Source: Eledone cirrhosa
Lineage: Eukaryota > Mollusca > Cephalopoda > Octopoda > Eledonidae
Direction: 5' to 3'
DNA length: 64,000 nucleotides
Assembly (NCBI GenBank): GCA_964016885.1
Contig: OZ024742.1
Location: forward strand, 13,868,622-13,932,621
Part shown: positions 1 through 12,900 of the stretch, piece by piece
How positions within the stretch are numbered: position 1 is the stretch's first letter
Layout of the letters: the number at the start of each line of letters is the position of its first letter
Position numbers and translations under genes: made by a program
The notes under the pieces: model-generated
The model's input: only the letters and a program-made list of their open reading frames with translations
Database searches by the model: none
What the model was told of the DNA's origin: nothing

Positions 1-80
1 TGACCTACTTTAGCCTCAATGTGAGACCATCTAACCCTAGAAGTGACCACCTGACCTAGTCTAGGTTCGACGTGAGACCT
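1..80 (+). repeat. Right end of a Z-type module (truncated by the window)
   Basis: The stretch with ctactttag followed by ctaggttcgacgtgag corresponds to about 4,968-5,060 in module Z1. At position 71 it has C where the other ggttcgatgtgag copies have T, which creates an extra CpG private to this copy. Homology to 5,580 onward starts at position 81. Confidence 0.8.
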
Positions 81-2550
81 AACCCTAGAAGTGACCACCT
101 GACCTTGTCTAGCCTCCAATGTGAGACCTAACCCTAGAAGTGACCACCTGACCTAGTCTTGCCTCAATGTGAGACCATCTAACCCTAGAAGTGACCACCT
201 GACCTAGTCTAGCCTCAATGTGAGACCATCTAACCCTAGAAGTGACCACCTTAACTAATCTAGTCTCAATGTGAGACCTAACCCTAGAAGTGACCACCTG
301 ACCTAGTCTAGCCTCAATGTGAGACTTCTAACCCTAGAAGTGACAACCTGACCTAGTGTAAACTCAATGTGAAACCTAACCCAAGAAGTGACCACCTGAC
401 CTAGTCTAGCCTCAATGTGAGACCTAACCCTAGAAGTGACCACCTAACCTAGTCTAGTTTCAATGTGAAACCTGACCCTAAAAGTGACCACCTGACCTAG
501 TCTAGCCTCAATGTGAGACCATCTAACCCTAGAAGTGACCACCTTACCTAGTCTAGTCTCAATTTGAGACCTAACCCTAGAAGTGACCACCTGACCTAGT
601 CTAGCCTCAATGTGAGACTTCTAACCCTAGAAGTGACAACCTGACCCAGTGTAAACTCAATGTGAAACCTAACCCAAGAAGTGACCACCTGACCTAGTCT
701 AGCCTCAATGTGAGACGATCTAACCCAAGAAGTGACCACCTGACCTAGCGTAACCTCAATGAGACCTAACCCTAGAAGTGACCATCTGACCTAGTCTAGC
801 CTCAATGTGAGACCTAACCCTAGAAGTGACCACCTGACCTCGTCTATCCATAATGTGAGACTATCTAACCCAAAAAGTGACCACCTGACCTAGTCTAGCC
901 TCAATGTGAGACTTCTAACCCAAGAAGTGACCTAGTGTAACCTCAATGTGTGACCCTCTAACCCTAGAAGTGACCACCTGACCTAGTCTAGCCTCAATCT
1001 GAGACCTAACCCTAGAAGTGACCACCTGACCTAGTCTAGCCTCAATGTGAGACCTAACCCTAGAAGTGACCACCTGACCTAGTCTAGCCTCAATGTGAGA
1101 CCTAACCCTAGAAGTGACCACCTGACCTACTGTAAACTCAATGTGAGACCTATCCTAAGAAGTGACCACCTGACCTAGTCTAGCCTCAATGTGAGACCAT
1201 CTAACCCAAGAAGTGACCACCTGACCTAGTGTAACCTCAATGTGAGACCTAACACTAGCAGTGACCACCTGACCTAGTCTAGCCTCCAATGTGAGACCTA
1301 ACCCTAGAAGTGACCACCTGACCTAGTCTAGCCTCAATGTAGACCTAACCCTAGAAGTGACCACCTGACCTAGTCTAGCCTCAATGTGAGACCTAACCAT
1401 AGAAGTGACCACCTGACCTAGTCTAGCCTCAATGTGAGACCTAAGCCTAGAACTGACCACTTGACCTAGTCTAGCCTCAATGTGAGACCTAGCCCTGGAA
1501 GTGACCACCTGACCTAGTCTAGCCTCAATGTTAGACTATCTAACCCTAGAAGTGACCAGCTGACCTAGTCTAGCCTCAATGTGAGACTTCTAACCCTAGA
1601 AGTGACCAGCTGACCTAGTCTAGCCTCAATGTGAGACTAACCCAAGAAGTGACAACCTGACCTAGTCTAGCCTCAATGTGAGACTAGCTAACCCAAGAAG
1701 TAACCACCTGATGTAGTGTAACCTCAATGTGAGACCTAACCCTAGAAGTGACCACCTGACCTAGTCTAGCCTCAATCTGAGACCTAACCCTATAAGTGAC
1801 CACCTGACCTAGTCTAGCCTCAATGTGAGACCTAGCCCTAGAAGTGACCACCTGACCTAGTCTAGCCTCAATGTGAGACCTAACCCTAGAAGTGACCACC
1901 TGACCTACTGTAAACTCAATGTGAGACCTATCCTAAGAAGTGACCACCTGACCTAGTCTAGCCTCAATGTGAGACCATCTAACCCAAGAAGTGACCACCT
2001 GACCTAGTGTAACCTCAATGTGAGACCTAACACTAGCAGTGACCACCTGACCTAGTCTAGCCTCCAATGTGAGACCTTCTAACCCTAGAAGTGACCACCT
2101 GACCTAGTCTAGCCTCAATGTAGACCTAACCCTAGAAGTGACCACCTGACCTAGTCTAGCCTCAATGTGAGACCTAACCATAGAAGTGACCACCTGACCT
2201 AGTCTAGCCTCAATGTGAGACCTAAGCCTAGAACTGACCACTTGACCTAGTCTAGCCTCAATGTGAGACCTAGCCCTGGAAGTGACCACCTGACCTAGTC
2301 TAGCCTCAATGTTAGACTATCTAACCCTAGAAGTGACCAGCTGACCTAGTCTAGCCTCAATGTGAGACTTCTAACCCTAGAAGTGACCACCTGACCTAGT
2401 CTAGCCTCAATGTGAGACTAACCCAAGAAGTGACAACCTGACCTAGTCTAGCCTCAATGTGAGACTAGCTAACCCAAGAAGTAACCACCTGATGTAGTGT
2501 AACCTCAATGTGAGACCTAACCCTAGAAGTGACCACCTGACCTAGTCTAG
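81..2550 (+). repeat. Module X1 (about 2.47 kb), first copy
   Basis: Aligns with 5,580-8,049 at a constant offset of 5,499 bp, with only scattered substitutions such as gaagtgacc at about 290 where other copies read gaagtaacc. Diagnostic monomers in order: accttgtctagcctcc, gtgacaacc...gtaaactc, a unit with an 8-bp loss (gaagtgacctagtg near 930), two units with caatgtagacc (about 1,338 and 2,119), and two units with gaccagctgacc. The sub-blocks near 1,323 and 2,104 are themselves near-duplicates 781 bp apart, so X contains an internal duplication. Confidence 0.9.
1028..1075 (+). repeat. Representative consensus 48-bp monomer
   Basis: This copy matches the majority base at every position I compared. 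It carries three CTAG tetramers, one CTAACCCTA telomere-like string and one CACCTG E-box-like hexamer. The junction with the next unit reads tgaccacctgacct. It also shows an internal similarity between its two halves: gaccta...ctag...aatgtga and gaccta...ctagaagtga. This suggests an older unit of about 24 bp. Confidence 0.95.
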
Positions 2551-3405
2551 TCTCAATGTGAGACCTGACCTAGTCTAGCCTCAATGTGAGACTTCTAACC
2601 CTAGAAGTGACAACCTGACCTAGTGTAAACCGAATGTGAAACCTAACCCAAGAAGTGACCACCTGACCTAGTCTAGCCTGAATATGAGACGATCTAACCC
2701 AAGTGACCACCTGACCTAGTGTAACCTCAATGAGACCTAACCCTAGAAGTGACCATCTGACCTAGTCTAGCCTCAATGAAACCTAACCCTAGAAGTGACC
2801 ACCTGACCTAGTCTAGCCTCAATGTGAGATGATCTAACCTAAGAAGTGACCACCTGACCTAGTGTAACCTCAATGAGACCTAACCCTAGAAGTGACCACC
2901 TGACCTAGTCTAGCCTCAATGTGAGATCTAACCTTAGCAGTGACCACCTGACCTAGTCTAGCCTCAATGTGAGACCTAACCCTAGAAGTGACCACCTGAC
3001 CTAGTCTAGCTTCAATGTGAGACCTAACCCTAGAAGTGACCACCTGACTTAGTCTAGCCTCAATGTGAGACCTAACCCTAGAAGTGACCACCTGACCTAG
3101 TCTAGCCTCAATGTGAGACTATCTAACCCAAGAAGTGACCACCTGACCTAGTCTAGCCTCAATTTGAGACTAGCTAACCCAAGAAGTGACCACCTGACGT
3201 AGTGTAACCTCAATGTGAGACCTAACCCTAGAAGTGACCACCTGACCTAGTCTAGCCTCAATCTGAGACCTAACCCTAGAAGTGACTACCTGACCTAGTT
3301 TAGCCTCAATGTGACACCTTCAAGCCCTAGAAGTAACCACCTGACCTACTTTAGCCTCAATGTGAGACCATCTAACCCTAGAAGTGACCACCTGACCTAG
3401 TCTAG
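2551..3405 (+). repeat. Module Y1 (short form)
   Basis: Begins with tctcaatgtgagacctgacctag, a shortened unit that has lost 20 bp. It continues through gtgtaaaccgaatg, gatctaacccaagtgacc and gagatctaaccttagcag. It joins X1 directly, without the 198-bp linker found before long-form Y copies. It also lacks the 51-bp monomer containing cctcgtctatccataatg that long forms carry between caatgaaacc and gagatgatc. It is followed by Z. Confidence 0.88.
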
Positions 3406-5579
3406 CATCAATGTGAGACCTAACCCTAGAAGTGACCACCTGACCTAGTCTAGCCTCAATGTTAGCCCTAACCCTAGAAGTGACCACCTGACCTAGTCTA
3501 GTTTCAATGTGAGAGCTAACCCTAAAAGTGACCACCTGACCTAGTCTAGCCTCAATGTGAGATCTAACCCTTGAAGTGACCACCTGACCTAGTCTAGCCT
3601 CATTGTGAGACCTAATCCAAGAAGTGACCACCTGACCTAGTCTAGTCTCAATGTGAGACCTAACCCTAGAAGTGACCACCTGACCTAGTCTAGCCTCAAT
3701 GTGAGACTTCTAACCCTAGAAGTGACAACCTGACCTAGTGTAAACTCAATGTGAAACCTAACCCAAGAAGTGACCACCTGACCTACTTTAGCCTCAATGT
3801 GAGACCATCTATCCCTAGAAGTGACCACCTGACCTAGTCTAGGTTCGATGTGAGACCTAACCCTAGAAGTGACCACCTGACCTAGTCTAGCCTCCAATGT
3901 GAGACCTTCTAACCCTAGAAGTGACCACCTGACCTAGTCTAGCCTCAATGTTAGACCTAACCCTAGAAGTGACCACCTGACCTAGTCTAGCCTCAATGTG
4001 AGACCATCTAACCCTAGAAGTGACCACCTTACCTAGTCTAGCCTCAATGTGAGACCATCTAACCCTAGAAGTGACCACCTTACCTAGTCTAGTCTCAATG
4101 TGAGACCTAACCCTAGAAGTGACCACCTGACCTATTCTAGCCTGAATGTGAGTCGATCTAACCCAAGAAGTCACCACCTGACCTAGTGTAACCTCAATGA
4201 GACCTTCTAACCCTAGAAGTGACCATCTGACCTAGTCTAGCCTCAATGTGAGACCTAACCCTAGAATTGACCACCTGACCTCGTCTATCCATAATGTGAG
4301 ACTATCTAACCCAAGAAGTGACCACCTGACCTAGTCTAGCCTCAATGTGAGACTTCTAACCCAAGAAGTGACCACCTGACCTAGTGTAACCTCAATGTGA
4401 GACCCTCTAACCCTAGAAGTGACCACCTGACCTAGTCTAGCCTCAATGTGAGACCTAAACCTAGAAGTGACCACCTGACCTAATCTAGCCTCAATGTGAG
4501 ACCTAACCCTAGAAGTGACCACCTGACCTAGTCTAGCCTCAATGTGAGATCTTCTAACCCTTGAAGTGACCACCTGACCTAGTCTAGCCTCATTGTGAGA
4601 CCTAACCCAAGAAGTGACCACCTGACCTAATCTAACCTCAATGTGAGACCTAACCTTAGCAGTGACCACCTGACTTAGTCTAGCCTCAATGTGAGACCTA
4701 ACCCTAGAAGTGACCACCTGACCTAGTCTAGCCTCAATGTGAGACTAGCCCAAGAAGTGACAACCTGACCTAGTCTAGCCTCAATGTGAGACTAGCTAAG
4801 CCAAGAAGTAACCACCTGATGTAGTGTAACCTCAATGTGAGACCTAACCCTAGAAGTGACCACCTGATCTAGTCTAGCCTCAATCTGAGACCTAACCCTA
4901 GAAGTGACAACCTGACCTAGTTTAGCCTCAATGTGACACCTTCAAACCCTAGATGTGACCATCTGACCTACTTTAGCCTCAATGTGAGACCATCTAACCC
5001 TAGAAGTGACCACCTGACCTAGTCTAGGTTCGATGTGAGACCTAACCCTAGAAGTGACCACCTGACCTTGTCTAGCCTCCAATGTGAGACCTAACCCTAG
5101 AAGTGACCATCTGACCTCGTCTATCCATAATGTGAGACTCTAACCCAAGAAGTGGCCACCTGACCTAGTCTAGCCTCAATGTGAGACTTCTAACCCAAGA
5201 AGTGACCACCTGACCTAGTGTAACCTCAATGTGAGACCCTCTAACCCTAGAAGTGACCACCTGACCTAGTCTAGCCTCAATGTGAGACCTAACCCTAGAA
5301 GTGACCACCTGACCTAATCTAGCCTCAATGTGAGACCTAACCCTAGAAGTGACCACCTGACCTAGTCTAGCCTCAATGTGAGACTAACCCAAGAAGTAAC
5401 CACCTGATGTAGTGTAACCTCAATGTGAGACCTAACCCTAGAAGTGACCACCTGACCTAGTCTAGCCTCAAATGAGACCTAACCCAAGAAGTGACCACCT
5501 GACCTAGTGTAACCTCAATCTGAGACCTAACCCTAGAAGTGACCACCTGACCTAGTTTAGCCTCAATGTGACACCTTCA
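3406..5579 (+). repeat. Module Z1 (about 2.17 kb)
   Basis: Marked by gtctagcatcaatg, tgttagccctaaccc, caatgtgagagctaaccc, ctatccctagaag, gagtcgatctaaccc and gaagtggccacc. Matches 10,747 onward at offset 7,341 and 32,855 onward at offset 29,449. This copy keeps the 20 bp around 4,602-4,622 that Z2 and Z3 have lost. It is followed by X2. Confidence 0.9.
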
Positions 5580-8049
5580 AACCCTAGAAGTGACCACCTG
5601 ACCTTGTCTAGCCTCCAATGTGAGACCTAACCCTAGAAGTGACCACCTGACCTAGTCTTGCCTCAATGTGAGACCATCTAACCCTAGAAGTGACCACCTG
5701 ACCTAGTCTAGCCTCAATGTGAGACCATCTAACCCTAGAAGTGACCACCTTAACTAATCTAGTCTCAATGTGAGACCTAACCCTAGAAGTAACCACCTGA
5801 CCTAGTCTAGCCTCAATGTGAGACTTCTAACCCTAGAAGTGACAACCTGACCTAGTGTAAACTCAATGTGAAACCTAACCCAAGGAGTGACCACCTGACC
5901 TAGTCTAGCCTCAATGTGAGACCTAACCCTAGAAGTGACCACCTAACCTAGTCTAGTTTCAATGTGAAACCTGACCCTAAAAGTGACCACCTGACCTAGT
6001 CTAGCCTCAATGTGAGACCATCTAACCCTAGAAGTGACCACCTTACCTAGTCTAGTCTCAATTTGAGACCTAACCCTAGAAGTGACCACCTGACCTAGTC
6101 TAGCCTCAATGTGAGACTTCTAACCCTAGAAGTGACAACCTGACCTAGTGTAAACTCAATGTGAAACCTAACCCAAGAAGTGACCACCTGACCTAGTCTA
6201 GCCTCAATGTGAGACGATCTAACCCAAGAAGTGACCACCTGACCTAGCGTAACCTCAATGAGACCTAACCCTAGAAGTGACCATCTGACCTAGTCTAGCC
6301 TCAATGTGAGACCTAACCCTAGAAGTGACCACCTGACCTCGTCTATCCATAATGTGAGACTATCTAACCCAAAAAGTGACCACCTGACCTAGTCTAGCCT
6401 CAATGTGAGACTTCTAACCCAAGAAGTGACCTAGTGTAACCTCAATGTGTGACCCTCTAACCCTAGAAGTGACCACCTGACCTAGTCTAGCCTCAATCTG
6501 AGACCTAACCCTAGAAGTGACCACCTGACCTAGTCTAGCCTCAATGTGAGACCTAACCCTAGAAGTGACCACCTGACCTAGTCTAGCCTCAATGTGAGAC
6601 CTAACCCTAGAAGTGACCACCTGACCTACTGTAAACTCAATGTGAGACCTATCCTAAGAAGTGACCACCTGACCTAGTCTAGCCTCAATGTGAGACCATC
6701 TAACCCAAGAAGTGACCACCTGACCTAGTGTAACCTCAATGTGAGACCTAACACTAGCAGTGACCACCTGACCTAGTCTAGCCTCCAATGTGAGACCTAA
6801 CCCTAGAAGTGACCACCTGACCTAGTCTAGCCTCAATGTAGACCTAACCCTAGAAGTGACCACCTGACCTAGTCTAGCCTCAATGTGAGACCTAACCATA
6901 GAAGTGACCACCTGACCTAGTCTAGCCTCAATGTGAGACCTAAGCCTAGAACTGACCACTTGACCTAGTCTAGCCTCAATGTGAGACCTAGCCCTGGAAG
7001 TGACCACCTGACCTAGTCTAGCCTCAATGTTAGACTATCTAACCCTAGAAGTGACCAGCTGACCTAGTCTAGCCTCAATGTGAGACTTCTAACCCTAGAA
7101 GTGACCACCTGACCTAGTCTAGCCTCAATGTGAGACTAACCCAAGAAGTGACAACCTGACCTAGTCTAGCCTCAATGTGAGACTAGCTAACCCAAGAAGT
7201 AACCACCTGATGTAGTGTAACCTCAATGTGAGACCTAACCCTAGAAGTGACCACCTGACCTAGTCTAGCCTCAATCTGAGACCTAACCCTATAAGTGACC
7301 ACCTGACCTAGTCTAGCCTCAATGTGAGACCTAGCCCTAGAAGTGACCACCTGACCTAGTCTAGCCTCAATGTGAGACCTAACCCTAGAAGTGACCACCT
7401 GACCTACTGTAAACTCAATGTGAGACCTATCCTAAGAAGTGACCACCTGACCTAGTCTAGCCTCAATGTGAGACCATCTAACCCAAGAAGTGACCACCTG
7501 ACCTAGTGTAACCTCAATGTGAGACCTAACACTAGCAGTGACCACCTGACCTAGTCTAGCCTCCAATGTGAGACCTTCTAACCCTAGAAGTGACCACCTG
7601 ACCTAGTCTAGCCTCAATGTAGACCTAACCCTAGAAGTGACCACCTGACCTAGTCTAGCCTCAATGTGAGACCTAACCATAGAAGTGACCACCTGACCTA
7701 GTCTAGCCTCAATGTGAGACCTAAGCCTAGAACTGACCACTTGACCTAGTCTAGCCTCAATGTGAGACCTAGCCCTGGAAGTGACCACCTGACCTAGTCT
7801 AGCCTCAATGTTAGACTATCTAACCCTAGAAGTGACCAGCTGACCTAGTCTAGCCTCAATGTGAGACTTCTAACCCTAGAAGTGACCACCTGACCTAGTC
7901 TAGCCTCAATGTGAGACTAACCCAAGAAGTGACAACCTGACCTAGTCTAGCCTCAATGTGAGACTAGCTAACCCAAGAAGTAACCACCTGATGTAGTGTA
8001 ACCTCAATGTGAGACCTAACCCTAGAAGTGACCACCTGACCTAGTCTAG
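5580..8049 (+). repeat. Module X2 (about 2.47 kb)
   Basis: Second copy of X at offset 5,499 from X1. It carries cccaaggagtgacc near 5,880 and gaagtaacc near 5,790, both shared with X4 and X5 but not X1. X1 is therefore a separate branch of this module. Confidence 0.92.
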
Positions 8050-8247
8050 CCTCAATCTGAGACCTAACCCATGAAGTGACCACCTGACCTAGTGTAACCT
8101 CAATCTGAGACCTAACCCTAGTAGTGACCACCTGACCTAGTTTAGCCTCAATGTGACACCTTCAAACCCTAGAAGTGACCACCTGACCTACTTTAGCCTC
8201 AATGTGAGACCGTCTAACCCTAGAAGTGACCACCTGACCTAGTCTAG
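8050..8247 (+). repeat. 198-bp linker L, copy 1
   Basis: Four variant monomers with acccatgaagtgacc, accctagtagtgacc, tgtgacaccttcaaaccc and gagaccgtctaaccc. The block is absent between X1 and Y1 and present before every long-form Y. Further copies start at 18,436, 23,430, 28,424, 35,851, 48,821 and 53,913. Confidence 0.88.
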
Positions 8248-9153
8248 TCTCAATGTGAGACCTGACCTAGTCTAGCCTCAATGTGAGACTTCTAACCCTA
8301 GAAGTGACAACCTGACCTAGTGTAAACCGAATGTGAAACCTAACCCAAGAAGTGACCACCTGACCTAGTCTAGCCTGAATATGAGACGATCTAACCCAAG
8401 TGACCACCTGACCTAGTGTAACCTCAATGAGACCTAACCCTAGAAGTGACCATCTGACCTAGTCTAGCCTCAATGAAACCTAACCCTAGAAGTGACCACC
8501 TGACCTCGTCTATCCATAATGTGAGACTATCTAACCCAAGAAGTGACCACCTGACCTAGTCTAGCCTCAATGTGAGATGATCTAACCTAAGAAGTGACCA
8601 CCTGACCTAGTGTAACCTCAATGAGACCTAACCCTAGAATTGACCACCTGACCTAGTCTAGCCTCAATGTGAGATCTAACCTTAGCAGTGACCACCTGAC
8701 CTAGTCTAGCCTCAATGTGAGACCTAACCCTAGAAGTGACCACCTGACCTAGTCTAGCTTCAATGTGAGACCTAACCCTAGAAGTGACCACCTGACTTAG
8801 TCTAGCCTCAATGTGAGACCTAACCCTAGAAGTGACCACCTGACCTAGTCTAGCCTCAATGTGAGACTATCTAACCCAAGAAGTGACCACCTGACCTAGT
8901 CTAGCCTCAATTTGAGACTAGCTAACCCAAGAAGTGACCACCTGACGTAGTGTAACCTCAATGTGAGACCTAACCCTAGAAGTGACCACCTGACCTAGTC
9001 TAGCCTCAATCTGAGACCTAACCCTAGAAGTGACTACCTGACCTAGTTTAGCCTCAATGTGACACCTTCAAGCCCTAGAAGTAACCACCTGACCTACTTT
9101 AGCCTCAATGTGAGACCATCTAACCCTAGAAGTGACCACCTGACCTAGTCTAG
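8248..9153 (+). repeat. Module Y2 (long form)
   Basis: Same order as Y1 but with an added 51-bp monomer (cctcgtctatccataatg) near 8,506. It also has gaattgacc near 8,637 where Y1 has gaagtgacc. It is followed by V rather than Z. Confidence 0.9.
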
Positions 9154-10261
9154 GTTCGATGTGAGACCTAACCCTAGAAGTGACCACCTGACCTAGTCTA
9201 GCCTCCAATGTGAGACCTAACCCTAGAAGTGACCACCTGACCTAGTCTAGCCTCAATGTGAGACCTAACCCTAGAAGTGACCACCTGACCTAGTCTAGCC
9301 TTAATATGAGACCTAACCCTAGAAGTGACCACCTGACCTAGTCTAGTTTCAATGTGAGACCTAACCCTAAAAGTGACCACCTGACCTAGTCTAGCCTCAA
9401 TGTGAGACCATCTAACCCTAGAAGTGACCACCTTACCTAGTCTAGTCTCAATGTGAGACCTAACCCTAGAAGTAACCACCTGACCTACTCTAGCCTCAAT
9501 GTGAGACTTCTAACCCTAGAAGTGACAACCTGACCTAGTGTAATCTTAATGTGAAACCTAACCCAAGAAGTGACCACCTTACCTAGTCTAGCCTCAATGT
9601 GAGACGATCTAACCCAAGAAGTGACCACCTGACCTAGTGTAACCTCAATGAGACCTTCTAACCCTAGAAGTGACCATCTGACCTAGTCTAGCCTCAATGT
9701 GAGACCTAACCCTAGAAGTGACCACCTGACCTCGTCTATCCATAATGTGAGACTATCTAACCCAAGAAGTGACCACCTGACCTAGTCTAGCCTCAAGTGA
9801 CCACCTGACCTAGTGTCACCTCAATGTGAGACCCTCTAACCCTAGAAGAGACCACCTTACCTAGTCTAGCCTCAATGTGAGACCTAACCCTAGAAGTGAC
9901 CACCTGACCTAGTCTAGCCTCAATGTGAGACCTAACCCTAGAAGTGACCACCTGACCTAGTCTAGCCTCAATGTGAGACCTAACCATAGAAGTGACCACC
10001 TGACCTAGTCTAGCCTCAATGTGAGACGATCTAACCGAAGAAGTGACCACCTGACCTAGTGTAACCTCAATGAGACCTAACCCTAGAAGTGACCACCTGA
10101 CCTAGTCTAGCCTCAATGTGAGATCTAACCCTTGAAGTGACCACCTGACCTAGTCTAGCCTCATTGTGAGACCTAATCCAAGAACTGACCACCTGACCTA
10201 GTCTAACCTCAATGTGAGACCTAACCTTAGCAGTGACCCCCTGACCTAGTCTAGCCTCAAT
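9154..10261 (+). repeat. Module V1 (truncated on the right)
   Basis: Begins with ggttcgatgtgag and continues with gccttaatatgagacc, gtaatcttaatg and gcctcaagtgacc. The last is a 22-bp loss at about 9,796, present in all V copies. Further markers are gaagagaccacc, aaccgaagaag and gtgacccc. This copy keeps the 98-bp monomer pair (gaagtaacc...ctactctag) that V2 and V3 lack. After gtgacccc it switches to Y-type sequence near 10,262, where other V copies continue. Confidence 0.88.
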
Positions 10262-10746
10262 GTGAGATCTAACCTTAGCAGTGACCACCTGACCTAGTCT
10301 AGCCTCAATGTGAGACCTAACCCTAGAAGTGACCACCTGACCTAGTCTAGCTTCAATGTGAGACCTAACCCTAGAAGTGACCACCTGACTTAGTCTAGCC
10401 TCAATGTGAGACCTAACCCTAGAAGTGACCACCTGACCTAGTCTAGCCTCAATGTGAGACTATCTAACCCAAGAAGTGACCACCTGACCTAGTCTAGCCT
10501 CAATTTGAGACTAGCTAACCCAAGAAGTGACCACCTGACGTAGTGTAACCTCAATGTGAGACCTAACCCTAGAAGTGACCACCTGACCTAGTCTAGCCTC
10601 AATCTGAGACCTAACCCTAGAAGTGACTACCTGACCTAGTTTAGCCTCAATGTGACACCTTCAAGCCCTAGAAGTAACCACCTGACCTACTTTAGCCTCA
10701 ATGTGAGACCATCTAACCCTAGAAGTGACCACCTGACCTAGTCTAG
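10262..10746 (+). repeat. Partial Y module
   Basis: Matches 2,921-3,405 of Y1 at offset 7,341: gagatctaaccttagcag, gcttcaatg, gacttagtctag, caatttgagactagc and ttcaagccctagaagtaacc. It is fused to V1 on the left and runs into Z2, so the left boundary is a recombination junction. Confidence 0.85.
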
Positions 10747-12900
10747 CATCAATGTGAGACCTAACCCTAGAAGTGACCACCTGACCTAGTCTAGCCTCAA
10801 TGTTAGCCCTAACCCTAGAAGTGACCACCTGACCTAGTCTAGTTTCAATGTGAGAGCTAACCCTAAAAGTGACCACCTGACCTAGTCTAGCCTCAATGTG
10901 AGATCTAACCCTTGAAGTGACCACCTGACCTAGTCTAGCCTCATTGTGAGACCTAATCCAAGAAGTGACCACCTGACCTAGTCTAGTCTCAATGTGAGAC
11001 CTAACCCTAGAAGTGACCACCTGACCTAGTCTAGCCTCAATGTGAGACTTCTAACCCTAGAAGTGACAACCTGACCTAGTGTAAACTCAATGTGAAACCT
11101 AACCCAAGAAGTGACCACCTGACCTACTTTAGCCTCAATGTGAGACCATCTATCCCTAGAAGTGACCACCTGACCTAGTCTAGGTTCGATGTGAGACCTA
11201 ACCCTAGAAGTGACCACCTGACCTAGTCTAGCCTCCAATGTGAGACCTTCTAACCCTAGAAGTGACCACCTGACCTAGTCTAGCCTCAATGTTAGACCTA
11301 ACCCTAGAAGTGACCACCTGACCTAGTCTAGCCTCAATGTGAGACCATCTAACCCTAGAAGTGACCACCTTACCTAGTCTAGCCTCAATGTGAGACCATC
11401 TAACCCTAGAAGTGACCACCTTACCTAGTCTAGTCTCAATGTGAGACCTAACCCTAGAAGTGACCACCTGACCTATTCTAGCCTGAATGTGAGTCGATCT
11501 AACCCAAGAAGTCACCACCTGACCTAGTGTAACCTCAATGAGACCTTCTAACCCTAGAAGTGACCATCTGACCTAGTCTAGCCTCAATGTGAGACCTAAC
11601 CCTAGAATTGACCACCTGACCTCGTCTATCCATAATGTGAGACTATCTAACCCAAGAAGTGACCACCTGACCTAGTCTAGCCTCAATGTGAGACTTCTAA
11701 CCCAAGAAGTGACCACCTGACCTAGTGTAACCTCAATGTGAGACCCTCTAACCCTAGAAGTGACCACCTGACCTAGTCTAGCCTCAATGTGAGACCTAAA
11801 CCTAGAAGTGACCACCTGACCTAATCTAGCCTCAATGTGAGACCTAACCCTAGAAGTGACCACCTGACCTAGTCTAGCCTCAATGTGAGATCTTCTAACC
11901 CTTGAAGTGACCACCTGACCTAGTCTAGCCTCATTGTGAGACCTAACCTAATCTAACCTCAATGTGAGACCTAACCTTAGCAGTGACCACCTGACTTAGT
12001 CTAGCCTCAATGTGAGACCTAACCCTAGAAGTGACCACCTGACCTAGTCTAGCCTCAATGTGAGACTAGCCCAAGAAGTGACAACCTGACCTAGTCTAGC
12101 CTCAATGTGAGACTAGCTAAGCCAAGAAGTAACCACCTGATGTAGTGTAACCTCAATGTGAGACCTAACCCTAGAAGTGACCACCTGATCTAGTCTAGCC
12201 TCAATCTGAGACCTAACCCTAGAAGTGACAACCTGACCTAGTTTAGCCTCAATGTGACACCTTCAAACCCTAGATGTGACCATCTGACCTACTTTAGCCT
12301 CAATGTGAGACCATCTAACCCTAGAAGTGACCACCTGACCTAGTCTAGGTTCGATGTGAGACCTAACCCTAGAAGTGACCACCTGACCTTGTCTAGCCTC
12401 CAATGTGAGACCTAACCCTAGAAGTGACCATCTGACCTCGTCTATCCATAATGTGAGACTCTAACCCAAGAAGTGGCCACCTGACCTAGTCTAGCCTCAA
12501 TGTGAGACTTCTAACCCAAGAAGTGACCACCTGACCTAGTGTAACCTCAATGTGAGACCCTCTAACCCTAGAAGTGACCACCTGACCTAGTCTAGCCTCA
12601 ATGTGAGACCTAACCCTAGAAGTGACCACCTGACCTAATCTAGCCTCAATGTGAGACCTAACCCTAGAAGTGACCACCTGACCTAGTCTAGCCTCAATGT
12701 GAGACTAACCCAAGAAGTAACCACCTGATGTAGTGTAACCTCAATGTGAGACCTAACCCTAGAAGTGACCACCTGACCTAGTCTAGCCTCAAATGAGACC
12801 TAACCCAAGAAGTGACCACCTGACCTAGTGTAACCTCAATCTGAGACCTAACCCTAGAAGTGACCACCTGACCTAGTTTAGCCTCAATGTGACACCTTCA
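10747..12900 (+). repeat. Module Z2 with 20-bp deletion
   Basis: Matches Z1 at offset 7,341, falling to 7,321 after a 20-bp deletion at 11,946-11,948. There gagacctaacc is joined directly to taatctaacc. Its part from about 10,843 is the left copy of a 3,065-bp tandem duplication. Confidence 0.92.

Noticed and set aside
1540..1600. gaccagctgacc variant (CAGCTG palindrome) as a regulatory site
   Set aside because: It is a one-base variant of the common gaccacctgacc string, found only in a few monomers of X and the E-tail. There is no further support for function.
3841..3870. CENP-B box in the ggttcgatgtgagacc variants
   Set aside because: The TTCG core is present, but the spacing and the downstream A and CGGG of the known motif do not match.
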